Source: Seriola aureovittata
Taxonomy: Eukaryota; Chordata; Actinopteri; Carangiformes; Carangidae
Reading direction: 5' to 3'
Assembly: GCF_021018895.1 (NCBI RefSeq)
Contig: NC_079376.1
Span: 23,770,001-23,834,000, forward strand
DNA: 64,000 nucleotides
Part shown: positions 35,403 to 48,185 of the stretch, piece after piece
Layout of the letters: each line of letters starts with the position of its first letter
Numbering within the stretch: the stretch's first letter is position 1
The notes under the pieces: generated by a model
The model's database searches: none
The model's input: only the letters and a program-made list of their open reading frames with translations
Told to the model about the DNA's origin: nothing
Position numbers and translations under genes: made by a program

Positions 35403-36794
35403 CTGTTTGCTGCTCATTTGTGTTTTTAAGAACTGGTTAATGAAGGAAATTTGAGTTGAGAAAACCCACAGAGTGTACTGAATGGAAACGTATATGTAGT
35501 CCAACACATCAACTTATTATGAAGGCAAACAAAATAACCAAAATGAATTCACAAAAGGAGGACTTGACCATCAACTAGGCTGGACCCAAATAGTCCAAAG
35601 CAGTCCATAGTCTGTGTCCTGATCTTTAAAGTCCAAAAACAAAAATGAAATTTAAATCCACTCTTCAAAAGAGGCTTTGCAGAAAAAGAAAGAAATATCA
35701 TCCAACAGGAATCAAACTCACCAGATGCAGCACTGGGGTTTAGTGCTCCGGCCTAAAGTTGATCTCTGGTCCTCAGTCCTCCCCTGCTGAACTCCTTTGT
35801 CCTCCATGTGGATGAGGCTTCACCTTCCTCTGTTCTCCTGGCCACACCCCTCCCCACCTGTGACCTGGCTGCCACTTCTGACCTGGAACAGGAAGCTACA
35901 CTTGGCCTACAAAGTAAAAGCATAAGTGAGAGGGATACTGTAGATTTTTTTTTAAATATCAAACCATCAGATTCTCTATATGACTCTGTCAGTGTGATGT
36001 ACAGCTGGTCTGCTGCCGTTAGACACAACGACTCTTGTCTCATGTCAGCAGAAACATGAGACACTAATAGAACCTATTAGAACGATGCCACTGGGTAATG
36101 ACCTGTGTGATTACAAAATAAATGGAGCTTAACAAAAGTCGACTTCTCTCACATTTATCCCTCCCCTCTACTATCCACCGCTCCTTCCTACACTCCACCT
36201 TCTCCCCACTTTCAATTTAAATTCACTAGCCGACTCCCTCTCAGAGAGAACCATCCAATCACAGCCGTTTCCCTCCAGCCTCAGTATCAGGACTGTGTGA
36301 AAGCTCTCACGACGACGGCTGAGGGGAGTCTGTTGCTACGTGTTGAAGGGCTCATTCAGCTGAAGTAGTCTCCATGGAGATTTGAATGTATGGACCGCTC
36401 TCCTGATAGAAACAGATTTGCATTCACATGACCTCGACAAGTGTTCGATACAAAATACAGTGGACTCAGACGACTAACAGACTGTTTCTGTGGGTTATCG
36501 TCTCGCCATTATCTCCACAATGCAATATAATACGTCTGTATCTGAGAGTCAGTCGCTGCCGTTCCAAACCGCTGTAGAAAAAAAAATCTGCATTGAATTT
36601 TTTAAATGCTTGATACTTGTAGCTCTACGATAATGGAATAGTTACAGCATAAACTACTTTCTGATGATGTGCTGTAGTATTAATGATAGTCGCGGTTTGA
36701 ATTATTTAACAATTCAAATGCAGAAAATACCATCACTGTTTTATATGTACAGGCAAAACTTAAAGAATTACCAGGGTTATGTATGAATGGAAAA

Positions 36795-36796
<2 letters not shown>

Positions 36797-36834
<38 letters not shown>
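36797..36834. repeat. (GT)n microsatellite
   Basis: Pure GT run. Confidence 0.95.
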
Positions 36835-36836
<2 letters not shown>

Positions 36837-37214
36837 GTTTTAGCTCAGCTCAGTCATCACTCTGTGGTTACAGTAGACTGTGTGATTGGAGTAAATATGT
36901 CACTGAATCTTGTGCCATCAGCAGAGAGTAAAAAAAAACAGTCGTCAGCCTCGGGACAAAGTGACCCTGCAACACTGCAAAGTGACTGTCCGCTCCACCA
37001 GAGTCCACATGGTCACATGGTCACATGGTCACACGGCCACCATCACCATCACTGAGTCAGCTCTACAGGACTGACTGCTGTTTTTATACACGCAGTTCAA
37101 CAGAAGCACGTCGTCACCCAGAGGGGAGTCTCACTGGTCTTCACTGGGCTGAGATCAGTGGGAGTGTCAGAAACATTAAACTACAATCACCTCCTCCTGG
37201 TGGTTTCTCTGCAT

Positions 37215-37322
37215 TCACAAGATTTTGAGATCACCATGACTTTGAACTTTGACCTTTGACCACCAAAATCGAATCAGTTCATCCTTTGCTCCTAGTGAAT
37301 GATTGTTCCAAATTCCATCAAC
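37215..37322 (-). repeat. AGGTCA-repeat family, copy 6 (short)
   Basis: Minus-strand fragment holding only the central part: gaactttgacctttgaccac, then cagttcatcctttg. Confidence 0.65.
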
Positions 37323-37820
37323 ACTATTTAGTGTTGTTGTGTTATTGTTGTGTTGCTTTTTGTTTGTTGGGAAATAAATGTTGAAGTATAAAGTCGTAGT
37401 CTTCATTTGACTTGTTAATTTGTGAGTTATAGACACTGTTGACTGATCAGCAGGAGAAAAGGTTTGATTACTGTTGTTATTCTGACTCTGAAATGATACT
37501 GGGAGAAGAACAATTAAAATTATTTGGCATGATAATCATGATTAAAGCAATATTTCCCTACAGGAGGATTGTCAGAAACAGTCACAGACAAAAGCTGTTT
37601 ACTTCCCGCAAAGTTTGAAAAATAAACCAACTTCACACCGATTTCAAACCAACTTCACACCAGTGATTTGAGGCTGAAGAACAGATTCATGTGAGATCAT
37701 TTCACAATCGATTACAACTGAAGATGATGATACAACAAGTCAATCAGATGAATAAAATAAAATACTGCTGAAGCTCAAATATTCATCCATGAGTTTCAGT
37801 CCCTACAGTTGCTGTGTTTT

Positions 37821-37824
<4 letters not shown>

Positions 37825-37878
<54 letters not shown>

Positions 37879-37880
37879 GA
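37825..37880. repeat. (CA)n microsatellite
   Basis: CA run with one interruption. Confidence 0.95.
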
Positions 37881-38469
37881 TAAAGATAGATTCAGAGCAT
37901 TTCCATGAAGACAGTCAGAATCCGGCAGCTTTAATAAATCATAAAGCTTCTATCCAGCAATCTGAAATTTCCAGCAGAAATCTCTGATCCATGTGCCGCT
38001 CAGATGAAAAGTATAGAGAGCTTTTCTTTTAGTCAAAAGCCTCATAAACAATGTATGACACATATATGTCAGTGGAAGTGCTCTGCAGATGCTCGCTCCT
38101 ATTTTAAAGCATGAAGAAGAAATGTCCCGTCTCCCCCATCTCCTGACAAAAGCTGTGCAGCTCTCAGCCCGTCACATGTTGCGGCTGCTGTTAGTCTGCC
38201 ACACACAGGACAGTGTGTACAGCACACTGACTCAACACTGACGGGCTCTGTGTGAGTCCAGCACATACAGCACCTGAGCCCCGCTGAAATCCTGCTGTGT
38301 GTGGAGCGCTGATGTTACTCGGGATGAGTGTTGTGTTTCTTCCGTGTCTTCATGAACATTTACTGATGAACTAAATGAGTAAGAAAAGATACAGACAGAA
38401 CTTTACCTGGATTCAGAACGCACTATAAAATAAAATATTCTTTTAAACTGTGGAAGTCATCCCACCTAA

Positions 38470-38760
38470 AACCACCTCCAACCTCAACAGCCAATCAGGT
38501 CGTTTGTTTCAACCCTCTGATACGACCCATAGGAGTTAGAAGTAGAGATGAAATAGCGCCCCTACGGGGCAGGTGTACCAGACCTTGGTTGTCATGGTTA
38601 CAATAATAAACACGCGGACTGTAGAGACAGCGGCGTACCTACCTTTGTCTCCATGGTTACTGTAATAATGCACATGGCTTGGTTAGATTTGGGAAAATAT
38701 TGGGATTTGGGTTAAGATTAAGTACTCTCTCAACATTAGACGATCTTTGTCGTCATGGTT
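38470..38760 (-). repeat. Unnamed dispersed repeat, arm B (inverted relative to 25447-25708)
   Basis: Minus-strand copy of the same family, with the same block order read in reverse, including atgggtcgtatcagagg. Several small differences show independent decay. Confidence 0.65.
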
Positions 38761-38811
38761 ACGATAATTACAACGTGGTTAACTTTGTTGAATGGTCATG
38801 GATAAATAGAA

Positions 38812-38940
38812 ACTATGGTGGCCCAGAAAGGTCAAAGCACTGCAACTTTAAAAGAAAAACATACAAACAGACAAAACACAAAGAAATTCAGAAAACATCT
38901 TCATCGGTTTCACAACAAACAACAGAAAGAAAAACCTGAG
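38812..38940 (+). repeat. Fragment of the TACGGTGGCCC MITE family
   Basis: TATGGTGGCCCAGAAAGGTC and the following A-rich part (aacatacaaacagacaaaacac) match the left half of the family represented at 44205. Confidence 0.5.
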
Positions 38941-39099
38941 TGGTTGTAGGACAGCAACCCATTCATTTCTGAAAGGGGGCATAGACTACTGACAGATGTC
39001 TGAGGTCGTATGTCATACAGCAGGCAGACATCAGGCTAAACATCCCACTCTGGAGAACGAGTAAAAGACCTGTGTGTCTGTCTCCGCCACTCTGACTGG

Positions 39100-39300
39100 T
39101 TTCAGGTTACATCCCTGTTCATCCAGAGTCAAGTGAAATATTAAACAGGTCACACTGATCTTGAACTTGGATCTTTGACCACCAAAATCTAATCACTTTG
39201 TCCTTGAGTCCAGGTGAACGTTTTTAGCGACTTTGAAGAAGTTCCATCAAGGTGTTACTGAGATATTGTGTCCACGGGAAAGGGACGGACGTACGGATGT
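39100..39300 (-). repeat. AGGTCA-repeat family, copy 7
   Basis: Minus-strand copy: ttacatccctgttcatccag, then ctttgaccaccaaaatctaa, then tccttgagtccaggtgaac and tactgagatat. Confidence 0.65.
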
Positions 39301-40219
39301 ACGGACAAGCTGAAAACAATAATCCTCTGGCTCTGACTGTCGCTGGCGTAGAGATATAAAAAGAAGGAGAAGGAGAAGAAGAAGAAGAAGACTGAGTGAG
39401 GGAAACACCCCTAAATGCACCCACTGTCTAACTGAATCACATGTTTAACAAACAGACAGACACCTGTGTAGAGGTGCACCTCATGGCTCTGATGACCAGC
39501 TCAGGTGAGGAGACCTGACTTGTCCATCAACCCTAAAAACACCACACTTCTTTAGTTGCTGGAATAATAAAGTGAGTCTCACGCCATTGTCTGCAGGGTT
39601 TCACATATCACAAATATGGGGAATATTCCCTTTAGGAGACGCGTCGCAGCAGTTTTAGCATGGTGACAGAGGCTGCAGAGATGCTCTCAAACTTCTCTTT
39701 GAGCTGGAAGAACAGCTGATGTATAGTTACATTGATCAATTAATAGGTCGTCCTGCAGCTGCACGAATGGCATCAATCCCCGCTCGCCCACTCTCACAGG
39801 CAGTTGGTGCATGACTTATTAATGCAACAAGGCATATGGGTTCATTATTAATAGAACACAATGTGCTGCTCTGTCCCATCACTCCTGATGTAATGAAAGC
39901 TGAGGTGCTGGGGTTTTGGCATCATAAATAACCTTTGGGAGTGATGTCACAGTGCATCATGGGAGGGGTGGGACCGATGTGTCGCTCTGAATAAAACTCT
40001 CCCCGGTACACACCTGACAGTGAACACCTGTAACCACCTGTAACGGCTCTGCTCTGCCTGCCTCCCATTTTGTCCAGTGCAGCCTCTTACAGTGAAAAGA
40101 TGAAACAAGAAAAGACTGCACTGATCTCTGAGAGGGAAAACATCACAGAGGACGGATCACAGGTCAGAGAGGATACCAGAGGTGGTTAACAACAGGTCAG
40201 CAAAACAAAAGAGAGAGTG

Positions 40220-40400
40220 GAGTAGGAAAACGAGGGAAAGGCGGATGTCAAAAGCAGTGGAACGAGGGTCGTCGGGCACGTGGACAAAAATGGGATCTCC
40301 CCAAGCAACAGGGAACACTGGCACATATAGTGTCTGGGTGTAAAGCATCTCTAACTCAGGGGGGGGCACAGACTTGGAGAAGGCCATCACCTTTATCAGT
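40220..40400 (+). pseudogene. Retroelement ORF C-terminal remnant
   Basis: The frame at 40288-40362 gives QGTLAHIVSGCKASLTQG, matching the LxHilSGCkxaLxqGRY motif near the C-terminus of several fish non-LTR retrotransposon polyproteins. A run of G's breaks the frame just after it. Confidence 0.45.
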
Positions 40401-41172
40401 GTCACAGAGGTGAAGACCCCTGTTTGTTTCTCTTGCTATTCTCCTGGGGAGCACTCTGTCCATCAGCACACCAGGCAAAACTAAATGCTTAAAAGAGTTC
40501 GAGACGAGAGTCTTTAAAAATCAGCGCCGCCAGCACAACATGATGGTGCAGGACCCTGGCCGGAGTCTCTCCTCCTACTCCTGTCCAGGCGTGGCCGGGG
40601 GGTTAGGGACCGGGAGAAGGCCACATTAACAGCAAAATAGTCTGTGAGTCCTGCCTCTCACATGTGCATCAGGGAATTAGGTCCACGGGCTCAGCCAGTG
40701 TATCATCCTCCCGAATACAGTAGGCCAATTAAATTATAGTGTGACACACAAACACTGCAAATGTCAAAATAAATAAATCATGCAGCGATAAGCTGAGTGA
40801 GTGTGAATCTGAAAACAAAGTCCACGCTCATATCTAAATGAGTGTCGCTCCTCCTCAGCTGCGTCTCCTCCTGTTAACTCATCTGGGTCGGTCTCAGGGA
40901 GCTGCCCAGGTGTCGCGGCCTCGGTGGGTCAGGGACTCTGTGTTACGGTCTCTGCTCAGGCCTCAGCTGTGTTTCACTCAGTGAAAGTCAGTGTGTGATG
41001 ATGTGCTCCCCGTTGGTTTGTCTCCTCGGTACGTGGAGGACTCTGCTTCACCTCAGAGGGAACCGGCGCTGTCGCGAACACAGCACGCCTCAGATCTGAA
41101 AATCAATCAGTCCATCAATCAGTTTCATCTGTGTGTGTGTGTGTGTGTGTGGTCAGGCTTTAAACGTATGAA

Positions 41173-41174
41173 TA

Positions 41175-41221
<47 letters not shown>

Positions 41222-41222
41222 T
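41173..41222. repeat. (ATC)n trinucleotide array
   Basis: About 15 units; in one frame it would read poly-His, but nothing suggests it is coding. Confidence 0.95.
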
Positions 41223-41539
41223 CAGGATCAGTATAACATCACCTGCTGTAGGATATAATATTTTCTCATGACATTTATGTATTTTGATCAACAGATACAT
41301 TTTGAAGGAAACATAATACTGGTTACATTTTCTAACAATATGAGGAAATGTTTGTTAATTCAATGTTCAAACCAAACTGACGAGTTCATCCCATCTTATA
41401 ATTCAATAACTGCTCATAGTGATCATAGCATTAGAATTAGGGCCACACTGAGGAAAAGAAAATCTGAATTAAAAAATTTGAAATTATGGGAATTAAGTCA
41501 TAAAATTTCAAGAAAAAGGTTATAACATTACAACTATAC

Positions 41540-41985
41540 TATAAGGACAAACTCATTAGAATTTGGTGGCTGAAGGTCAAGGTCATGGTGACGTCACAAA
41601 ATACAGCCTTGTGAACGCGACATCTCCGTAACGCCTTGAGGTAATTTCTTCAAATTTGGTAAAAACATTTACCTGAACTCAAGGACAAACTGCTTAGATT
41701 TTGGTCGCTAAAGGTCAAAGGTCAAGGTCATGGTGACCTTACAAAACATGATTTTGGCCTTGTGAACGCAATAGCTCAAGAACTCCTCAAGGGAATCCCT
41801 TCACATTTGCCACAAATGTTCACCTGGACTCAAGGATGAACTGATTAGAGGTCAAAGTTCAAGGGTGTGGTGACCTCACAAAACATTTTTTTAGCCATAA
41901 CTCAAGACTTCACAGTAATTATGACAACATTTCACACAAATGGTTGATATTTTCTGTGACTCTGGATAAACAGGGATGTAACCTG
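41540..41985 (+). repeat. AGGTCA-repeat family, copies 8-9 (double unit)
   Basis: Plus strand; about 450 bases with two or more internal units. The triple half-site AGGTCA is repeated exactly at 41712-41717, 41719-41724 and 41725-41730, with spacing as in copy 4. It ends gataaacagggatgtaacc. Confidence 0.75.
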
Positions 41986-43006
41986 AAAATAGTCTGAGAG
42001 GAGGAGAACGTGTCTTCTGTCTTCCTGGTAGGGGGAGGGTCTAACTGAGCATGTGCAGTATGAGTGTCATCGCTCTGGCTTTATTTCTGATTGGAGGAAT
42101 AAGACTTGTTGCTGTCTCTCTAACGTATGACCGGGTATGAATAAATGTGAGGAGCTGATTTGAAAACTTGGTTTTCTAGATGAGTCCAGACGATGATGTT
42201 CAGCATGAAGCTGCACTGTGTGACGATGAAGGCGGCTGAGTGAACGGAGGCACAGCGGGCGATCACAGATCTATGATCAAACACTACAGACTCCAGCTGC
42301 ATGTTAGCCTGTTGACGGTGATGGGCAGGGACATGTTCAGAGATGCTAATGAGTATGAAACAGTAACAGAATCCCACAGTGTCCGGTGATGTTTGTCTGT
42401 GTGTTCTGTCAGATGTGCTGGATTACTTCCTGTCAAGTTCATTCCCCCACGCCTCATCACAGCAGCTCAGTTTCCATGGAAACAGACAAGACAGCCACAG
42501 TGACCATGAATAGCATACTAGTGTGCTGAGCGTCAGGTCAGAGCCTGCACACATGCACCATGAGAGGAGCGGTAATGACTCATAGCAGTGGTCCAGATGA
42601 ATCAGGAGCGAGGTGACGCGAGGTGATATTCTGAGATTAAAGCGTCCCACTCACTACAACACTGGTCTGACTGGTGGAGCAGACCTGAGGAGCCTGGACC
42701 AGTCTGCTGCTACAGAGCAGCAAGAAATCTGGCAGTTAAATAACTCATAATAACAGAAAAATACAGTTTCTGTTTGAGAAGGAGAAGTGACTGCGCTCCA
42801 CAACAGGATGTGATGTCACAGTTCAGAACTGTGTGTGTTCAGAACATCAGTGTTTCTACGGCAACACCATGCTCATCTGCAACAAGAGTTGAACTATGAG
42901 GCCATAACACAACAACATGAAACACATGTGAGACAGAGGCGTCATGTGAGCATATCCATCTCCTAATGGTAATAAAAATAATAATAATAATAATAACAAC
43001 AATGAT

Positions 43007-43129
<123 letters not shown>

Positions 43130-43359
43130 CTTTATTATACTATTATTATATATATGATTATTTCCTGGAGGGAAATGAAAATGTCATAGCAGCTGAGTTA
43201 AAATACAAGTGCAAGGGTGTTTTGGATAGGTCGTAATAATAATAATAATAATAATATGAAGACAGCTGTTTTGCTGTAAATGTCTTTTAAAGACTTAAGT
43301 CCAGAGCCTCACAGGAGCTGCAGACAGAAGGAAACAAGACAACATTACTGCTCTGCTGA

Positions 43360-43850
43360 CTTCCTGTGTGTCAAGGCACAGATTTTAAAATCCTACTTCT
43401 GGTCTATGAAGCACTCAATGGTCTCAGGTCCCTAAACACATCTCAGATGATACAGCAGCAGGAGCTGCACACACCAGCAGACTCAGGGACAGTTTCTACC
43501 ATCAGGCTACTGAACTCTCAGTGCTGTGATTGCACGTTTACAAAACAAACTTTTAATCTAATTTAGTTTTAAATTTGTTATTCTATTATTTCTTATTTTC
43601 TATTAACGCTAGTTTTTATTGCTGAGTTGACCGGAGTCTTGTACCGTCAACCTTCAAACCTACATGTGACCGATAAACCTGAACTTGAGATCTACTTGTG
43701 CGATATGAAGCATCCAGACCCTCAGGTGATCTGAGACTTTACTCAGTGTTCACACAATCAGAGCCAAACAAGGTGAAGCAGCTTTTAGTTTCTCTGCTCC
43801 TCACCTGTGGATCAAGTTTCCTGAACACCTGAGCTCTGCTCTGTGTCAGT
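43360..43850 (+). pseudogene. LINE remnant
   Basis: FKILLLVYEALNGL near 43385-43420 matches the conserved RT-end block of L2-like LINEs. Further on, PNKVKQLLVSLLLTCGSSF (about 43764-43820) resembles the later part of such ORFs. Stops and frame changes throughout. Confidence 0.5.
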
Positions 43851-44204
43851 TTGGTTATATGATTAAATATATTTTATTGCTTTTTACTTTCAATTTAGAC
43901 ATCATTCATTCATTTATCTATCGTCTAACATTACCCTGGTATAGATCTGGTGCTTGCTTCATGTTACACTTTTATATCCTCTTGGCTTTTATTGAATATA
44001 ATATATTCTATATATATTCTATATGACTTTTTTACACTTCACTTCTGCTTGACATCTTACCTGACCCTAACCTTTGTACTAGCTTAATATATCTTATTTA
44101 AATGTTTTTTAATTTATTCAAATCTGGTTTTTATTGTTTTTTGAATGCAGTTTTTATGTCCTCTTAATGTTTTACTTTTTATGTATTCCCATGCCTCTGT
44201 AAAC

Positions 44205-44491
44205 TACGGTGGCCCTGAGAGCTCAACACACTGCAATTTAAGAAAACAAATGCAAAGAGACAAAATACAATCAAATCCAAAACACCTTGTGACAACACAT
44301 GTGCTACAAATACTCCCAACACAATGGAAGTGTTTCCAGGGGACACTAAAAAGTGATGAACCAGGCTGTTCGATGCTTTTAACTTCAAATGTCACATAAA
44401 ACTGAACAACTAGCGCGTCCCAGCCACGGTCATCACTGTTTGCATGTGTTCGTCTCAGGTTGCGGTGCATGGAGCTCTCTGGGCCACCGTA
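44205..44491. mobile_element. MITE with about 50-bp inverted ends, TACGGTGGCCC family
   Basis: The left end begins TACGGTGGCCCTGAGAGCTC. The reverse complement of the right end begins TACGGTGGCCCAGAGAGCTC, and similarity continues about 50 bases. Total 287 bp. Partial relatives start at 35372 and 38815. No frame of its own. Confidence 0.65.
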
Positions 44492-46784
44492 GTAGAGCAC
44501 TTTGAATTGCGTCTGAATGGTGCTGTATAGATAAAGCTGCCTTGTGCTGAGTTCTTCTGGTGAATCTGCATAATAAACCTTCACAGCAGCTGTCATCAGT
44601 GTTCTCACGGTGGTGCTGTGGGTCAGACTCATAAACTCACTACAGCTCTGTGAAGTGAAGAGGAGCTGCAGGTTGTCCGTCACTACGACAACACAGTCGA
44701 CCCCCCCTCACGTTTAGCTCAACAGCTAACAGCAGCACAGGGGAACTCAGAGACTGCATCACACAGCTCTACTTCCATTATCCTCTTGGTCTGTGTTGAA
44801 ATGACTCAGTGTGCACACATGCACCTCAGTCTGACAGAAGAAAGATTGAAATGGCTTTAATGCAGTGAAGAGACTCTGCTGCTGAGGTGATATGTTAGTA
44901 TTCATTGGCAGTGACCAGCGTGTTGATGGGAGATGTCGTGCTGTGGCACGAGGGATCGCAGCACATGTAACTGTAAGGCTGGCAGAGGCTTACCCCATCA
45001 CTAGGGCTGGCAGTTGCCATGGTGACAGCGCCCCCACTCTGCCAAAGGGGACGTCCATCCCTCCCAATCCGACGGGAATCTTAATCATGGCCAATCACTG
45101 ACTGAGGTGCACGATGGAGGAGGAGGGGGGAGGGTGGATCAGGATCAGGGTCTGGATGACAGACTGGGTCATTTAACTTAGTATGCAGCAAAATCTATTT
45201 GTCTTTTTATTTGTGTACTTTATATTGGTAGTAGTGTATTGTGACTTGTAATGTATTTTGTTGTATGTTACCTGCCCAGGGGCTACGGATGAATTAGCAT
45301 TTTGGATACAATCCGACATGTTTACGTTGTGTATTTTGTACTGATTTTGACTGTTGACTGTTTGTTGTGCATCTGTGTGGCTGCAACATTAGTTCATGTA
45401 CTGAGGATATTTAGAGGTGACTGAGAGTTGACATTCAGACAGGACTGAGTTGGAGCTGTCTGTCAGTATGAGCGGTGAAGAACATAATAATGTTAACAGC
45501 ATCTGACGGTAAAGAAAAAAAAAAAAGTCATGGAAATATTCATTTTACTCAAATACATGTATGTATTCCAGTTCCTACCACTCTCCATAGAAAGGGTGTG
45601 TCATACATCTTTTCTTCTCTTATAACTCAAGCAAATAATAAGTATTAATAAGCATTGTAATTCTTTGAGATTTTGTTTTGGTAATGTAGTTTGGTAAAAT
45701 TTGTTTCATTTCATTTTCATGTCAGTTTTTTTTCACTTTCATGTCATGTAGGAAATGTAAGTGTAATGTTTGTGATACACATCAGTCCAGCACGGTCTGT
45801 TTCTCCTCTAACACACTGTTAATCTCTGGTTTCACTTTGTTAAAGGTCCTGTTTTGAGCTGACAGGACCTGACAGTGTACGCGGGAAAGTTTCAACACCT
45901 CTGGGTTAGACCAGGATTATATGATTAACACGTTAATGAGTTTTCTTCATCTCACATCTGAATGTGGTCCGATCAGTGTGTTTGAAGGTCAGGGATGGTT
46001 CATGTGACATCTATTCTATGTCTGGTTATATACACAGATGGCACCAGAGACAATGGTTGGTTGTGATTTGGGTGAACCAACCCATTCTTAGTTCTTTGGT
46101 TCTTCATTGTATTTTAAAGCTGCACCATACGTCAGTGTTCATGTCAATGATGGTGTCACTTCAGGTCATTAGCTCTGGATCTTTGTTTGTCTGGGTTCAC
46201 CTCAGCTCTGGGCTACAAATAGAGATGGGTACCGTAACCCGGTATTAAATGGGACCTGGGGCTAAATCTTTAAAGACCGTAGTATTGATAAGCTCTGACG
46301 TTATCGGCTTTACTCTCGCTTCTAGAGAAATTAGATTTCCAATTTGTTGTTGCTACATAAAAGTTCTCTTGCACATTTTCTCACAATTTTTAATGAACTG
46401 AAGGAGATTTGAAACGAGTATTTAGTTTAAAATAATGTAGTTAGAGCAGTAAAGTCAGTAAATCAGTCCGTACCGATCTATCAGTGTTGGTGACTCTTAC
46501 AGTATCTGCTGTCCACAGCTTCCGTATACTAAAGATTCTCCTTCAGTTCATTAAATCCCTGCAGCGTCTGAGGTAGTGAGGCACGAGCTGACCAATAACC
46601 TTGGGCGGGTTCAGGTCAACGTATACAAGAAAATATCACAGGTTCGGGTGTGTCAGGTCAAAAAGTGATAAAGCAGCATTAGTTATCAGCTAAGTTATAA
46701 ATAACTTACAGAAACACTGTGTGCAACAGATAACACTGTGATTAAATTAATGAAAGTCAATGTGATGAAATCGGAAATTCATGG

Positions 46785-46832
<48 letters not shown>

Positions 46833-47308
46833 ACTGCGATGGAGCGCTCTTGCTGCACCAGTGATCAGAGAGAATATTGACAATATCTTCCAATAAAACT
46901 CAACTGGCCGCTGCTCTTCACCTGCACCTCCCACTGCTGCCTCAGATCAATGACTACACCGAGGCAGGACTCCCCGCCCACACTCACTCCACCAGGTTCA
47001 GTGAAGTGAACAGTTTCCTGGATATGTACTGAGCCTCATCACAACTCATCATCTTTGGCTTTTTCATGTCAAAAGACTAAACTTCTGTAAGAGCTGCACT
47101 AGTACTTACACTTTACACCATTACTGACATCCAAGAGATAAAGGTCTGAACTTGCTGTAGAGATGTGGAGTTGTACTCAGGGTTTGGTCGTGGGTTTTGG
47201 CCCATGACATCCCTTTTTGGTGGGGTTACAGGTGTAAAAGAGCACTGACTCTTCAATGACAAAACCTTCAACCATGAATTTGTCAGTCTAAATCAAGGTT
47301 GAGTTCAA
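44492..47308. other. Intergenic, no gene recognised
   Basis: Includes a hAT-like left end near 46224 (agagatgggtaccg...cccggta) without a right end, and a (GT)n tract at 46787. Otherwise nothing supported. Confidence 0.45.
46787..46832. repeat. (GT)n microsatellite
   Basis: Pure GT run. Confidence 0.95.
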
Positions 47309-47674
47309 ATGTCAGAGCAGCCACTCCTTGTCCAGCTTCAGCCTCCTGTGGTAGACAGATCAGTTCAGGCAACTGCTCTTTGTGTTAACGCACACCTATC
47401 AAACAAATCCTCTTCTGTCTGGGAAGGTTTGTTGGTATCTTCCCATAATCCAGGAATTTCCAGGTGTGGTGTTATCCACGGAAAGCACTATATCTCCAGG
47501 GACAAAGTTGCACTTCACTCCTGCAGTGAGAAGTCTTTAATCCACCTTTTCCAGAACAATTCTGACATGTTACTGCACCTGACTCTTGGTGGCAAAAATG
47601 GTAAGGTCTTCCACAGTAACTGTTGGTTTGGTGTCAGTGCTTCAAGATTGTTCGGATCTGTGGATGCCTGGTAA
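47309..47674 (+). other. Unrecognised open frame, 121 codons
   Basis: A fairly long open stretch beside the BEL/Pao remnant. Composition is protein-like (balanced, few low-complexity runs), but I recognise no domain. It could be another part of a decayed retroelement or a processed pseudogene. No promoter or splice context is evident. Confidence 0.2.
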
Positions 47675-47783
47675 TTGCCCAGCTGTTGATGATGGCTTCA
47701 ACTTAAAAGAACTGAAGACATCCTTCTTCCAAGTTTTTGCAGATTGAAAGTGGACAGTTTACACACAAGTTATCAAATCAAAT

Positions 47784-48185
47784 GTGCAAAGCATTCTGAC
47801 TCAAACAGACGAGACCTCTCGTTTAGCTATTAGTCAACACCTATTCAGCAAAGATGCAAAGCACCATAACAGACAGTTACCCAACAGGCCCTGCTGGACC
47901 CTTTCACTGGAAGACTCTTTATGCAAACATTTCCCAAAAACTGTGTACAACATCAATAACTTCAACAGCTTCAGTCATCGCAACCCAGCCAAGGACTATA
48001 TCCTCGCCAAGTCTTCACGGTTGTATAAATGTCAGACTGATAACACTCTTTACTTGAACAACAGATCAGGCAATGAACTCCACACAACACCAAAGCACAT
48101 CCATTCCATCATATATTTCCCTCACACCAGGCAGATGAAAATGACACCATACCTCTTCACTAAGCTTCTTCTGGTCTTCACTTAA
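47784..48185 (+). other. Unrecognised open frame, 133 codons
   Basis: Open for about 400 bases on the plus strand and overlapping the end of the antisense BEL/Pao integrase remnant at about 48125-48185. No known motif. The overlap makes chance or retroelement origin likelier than a real gene. Confidence 0.2.

Larger units (their letters stand above)
33736..37214. other. Intergenic, no gene recognised
   Basis: Microsatellites at 34349-34511 and 36797-36834 and a MITE fragment at 35372. The frame at 35808-36059 is open but has no recognisable domain. Confidence 0.45.

Noticed and set aside
40991..41236. Plus-strand frame ending in a poly-His run
   Set aside because: The histidines are an (ATC)n microsatellite; no homology and no start or splice context.
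44204..44683. Minus-strand 159-codon frame
   Set aside because: Runs across the 287-bp MITE and its flank; no recognisable domain, so chance openness is likelier.
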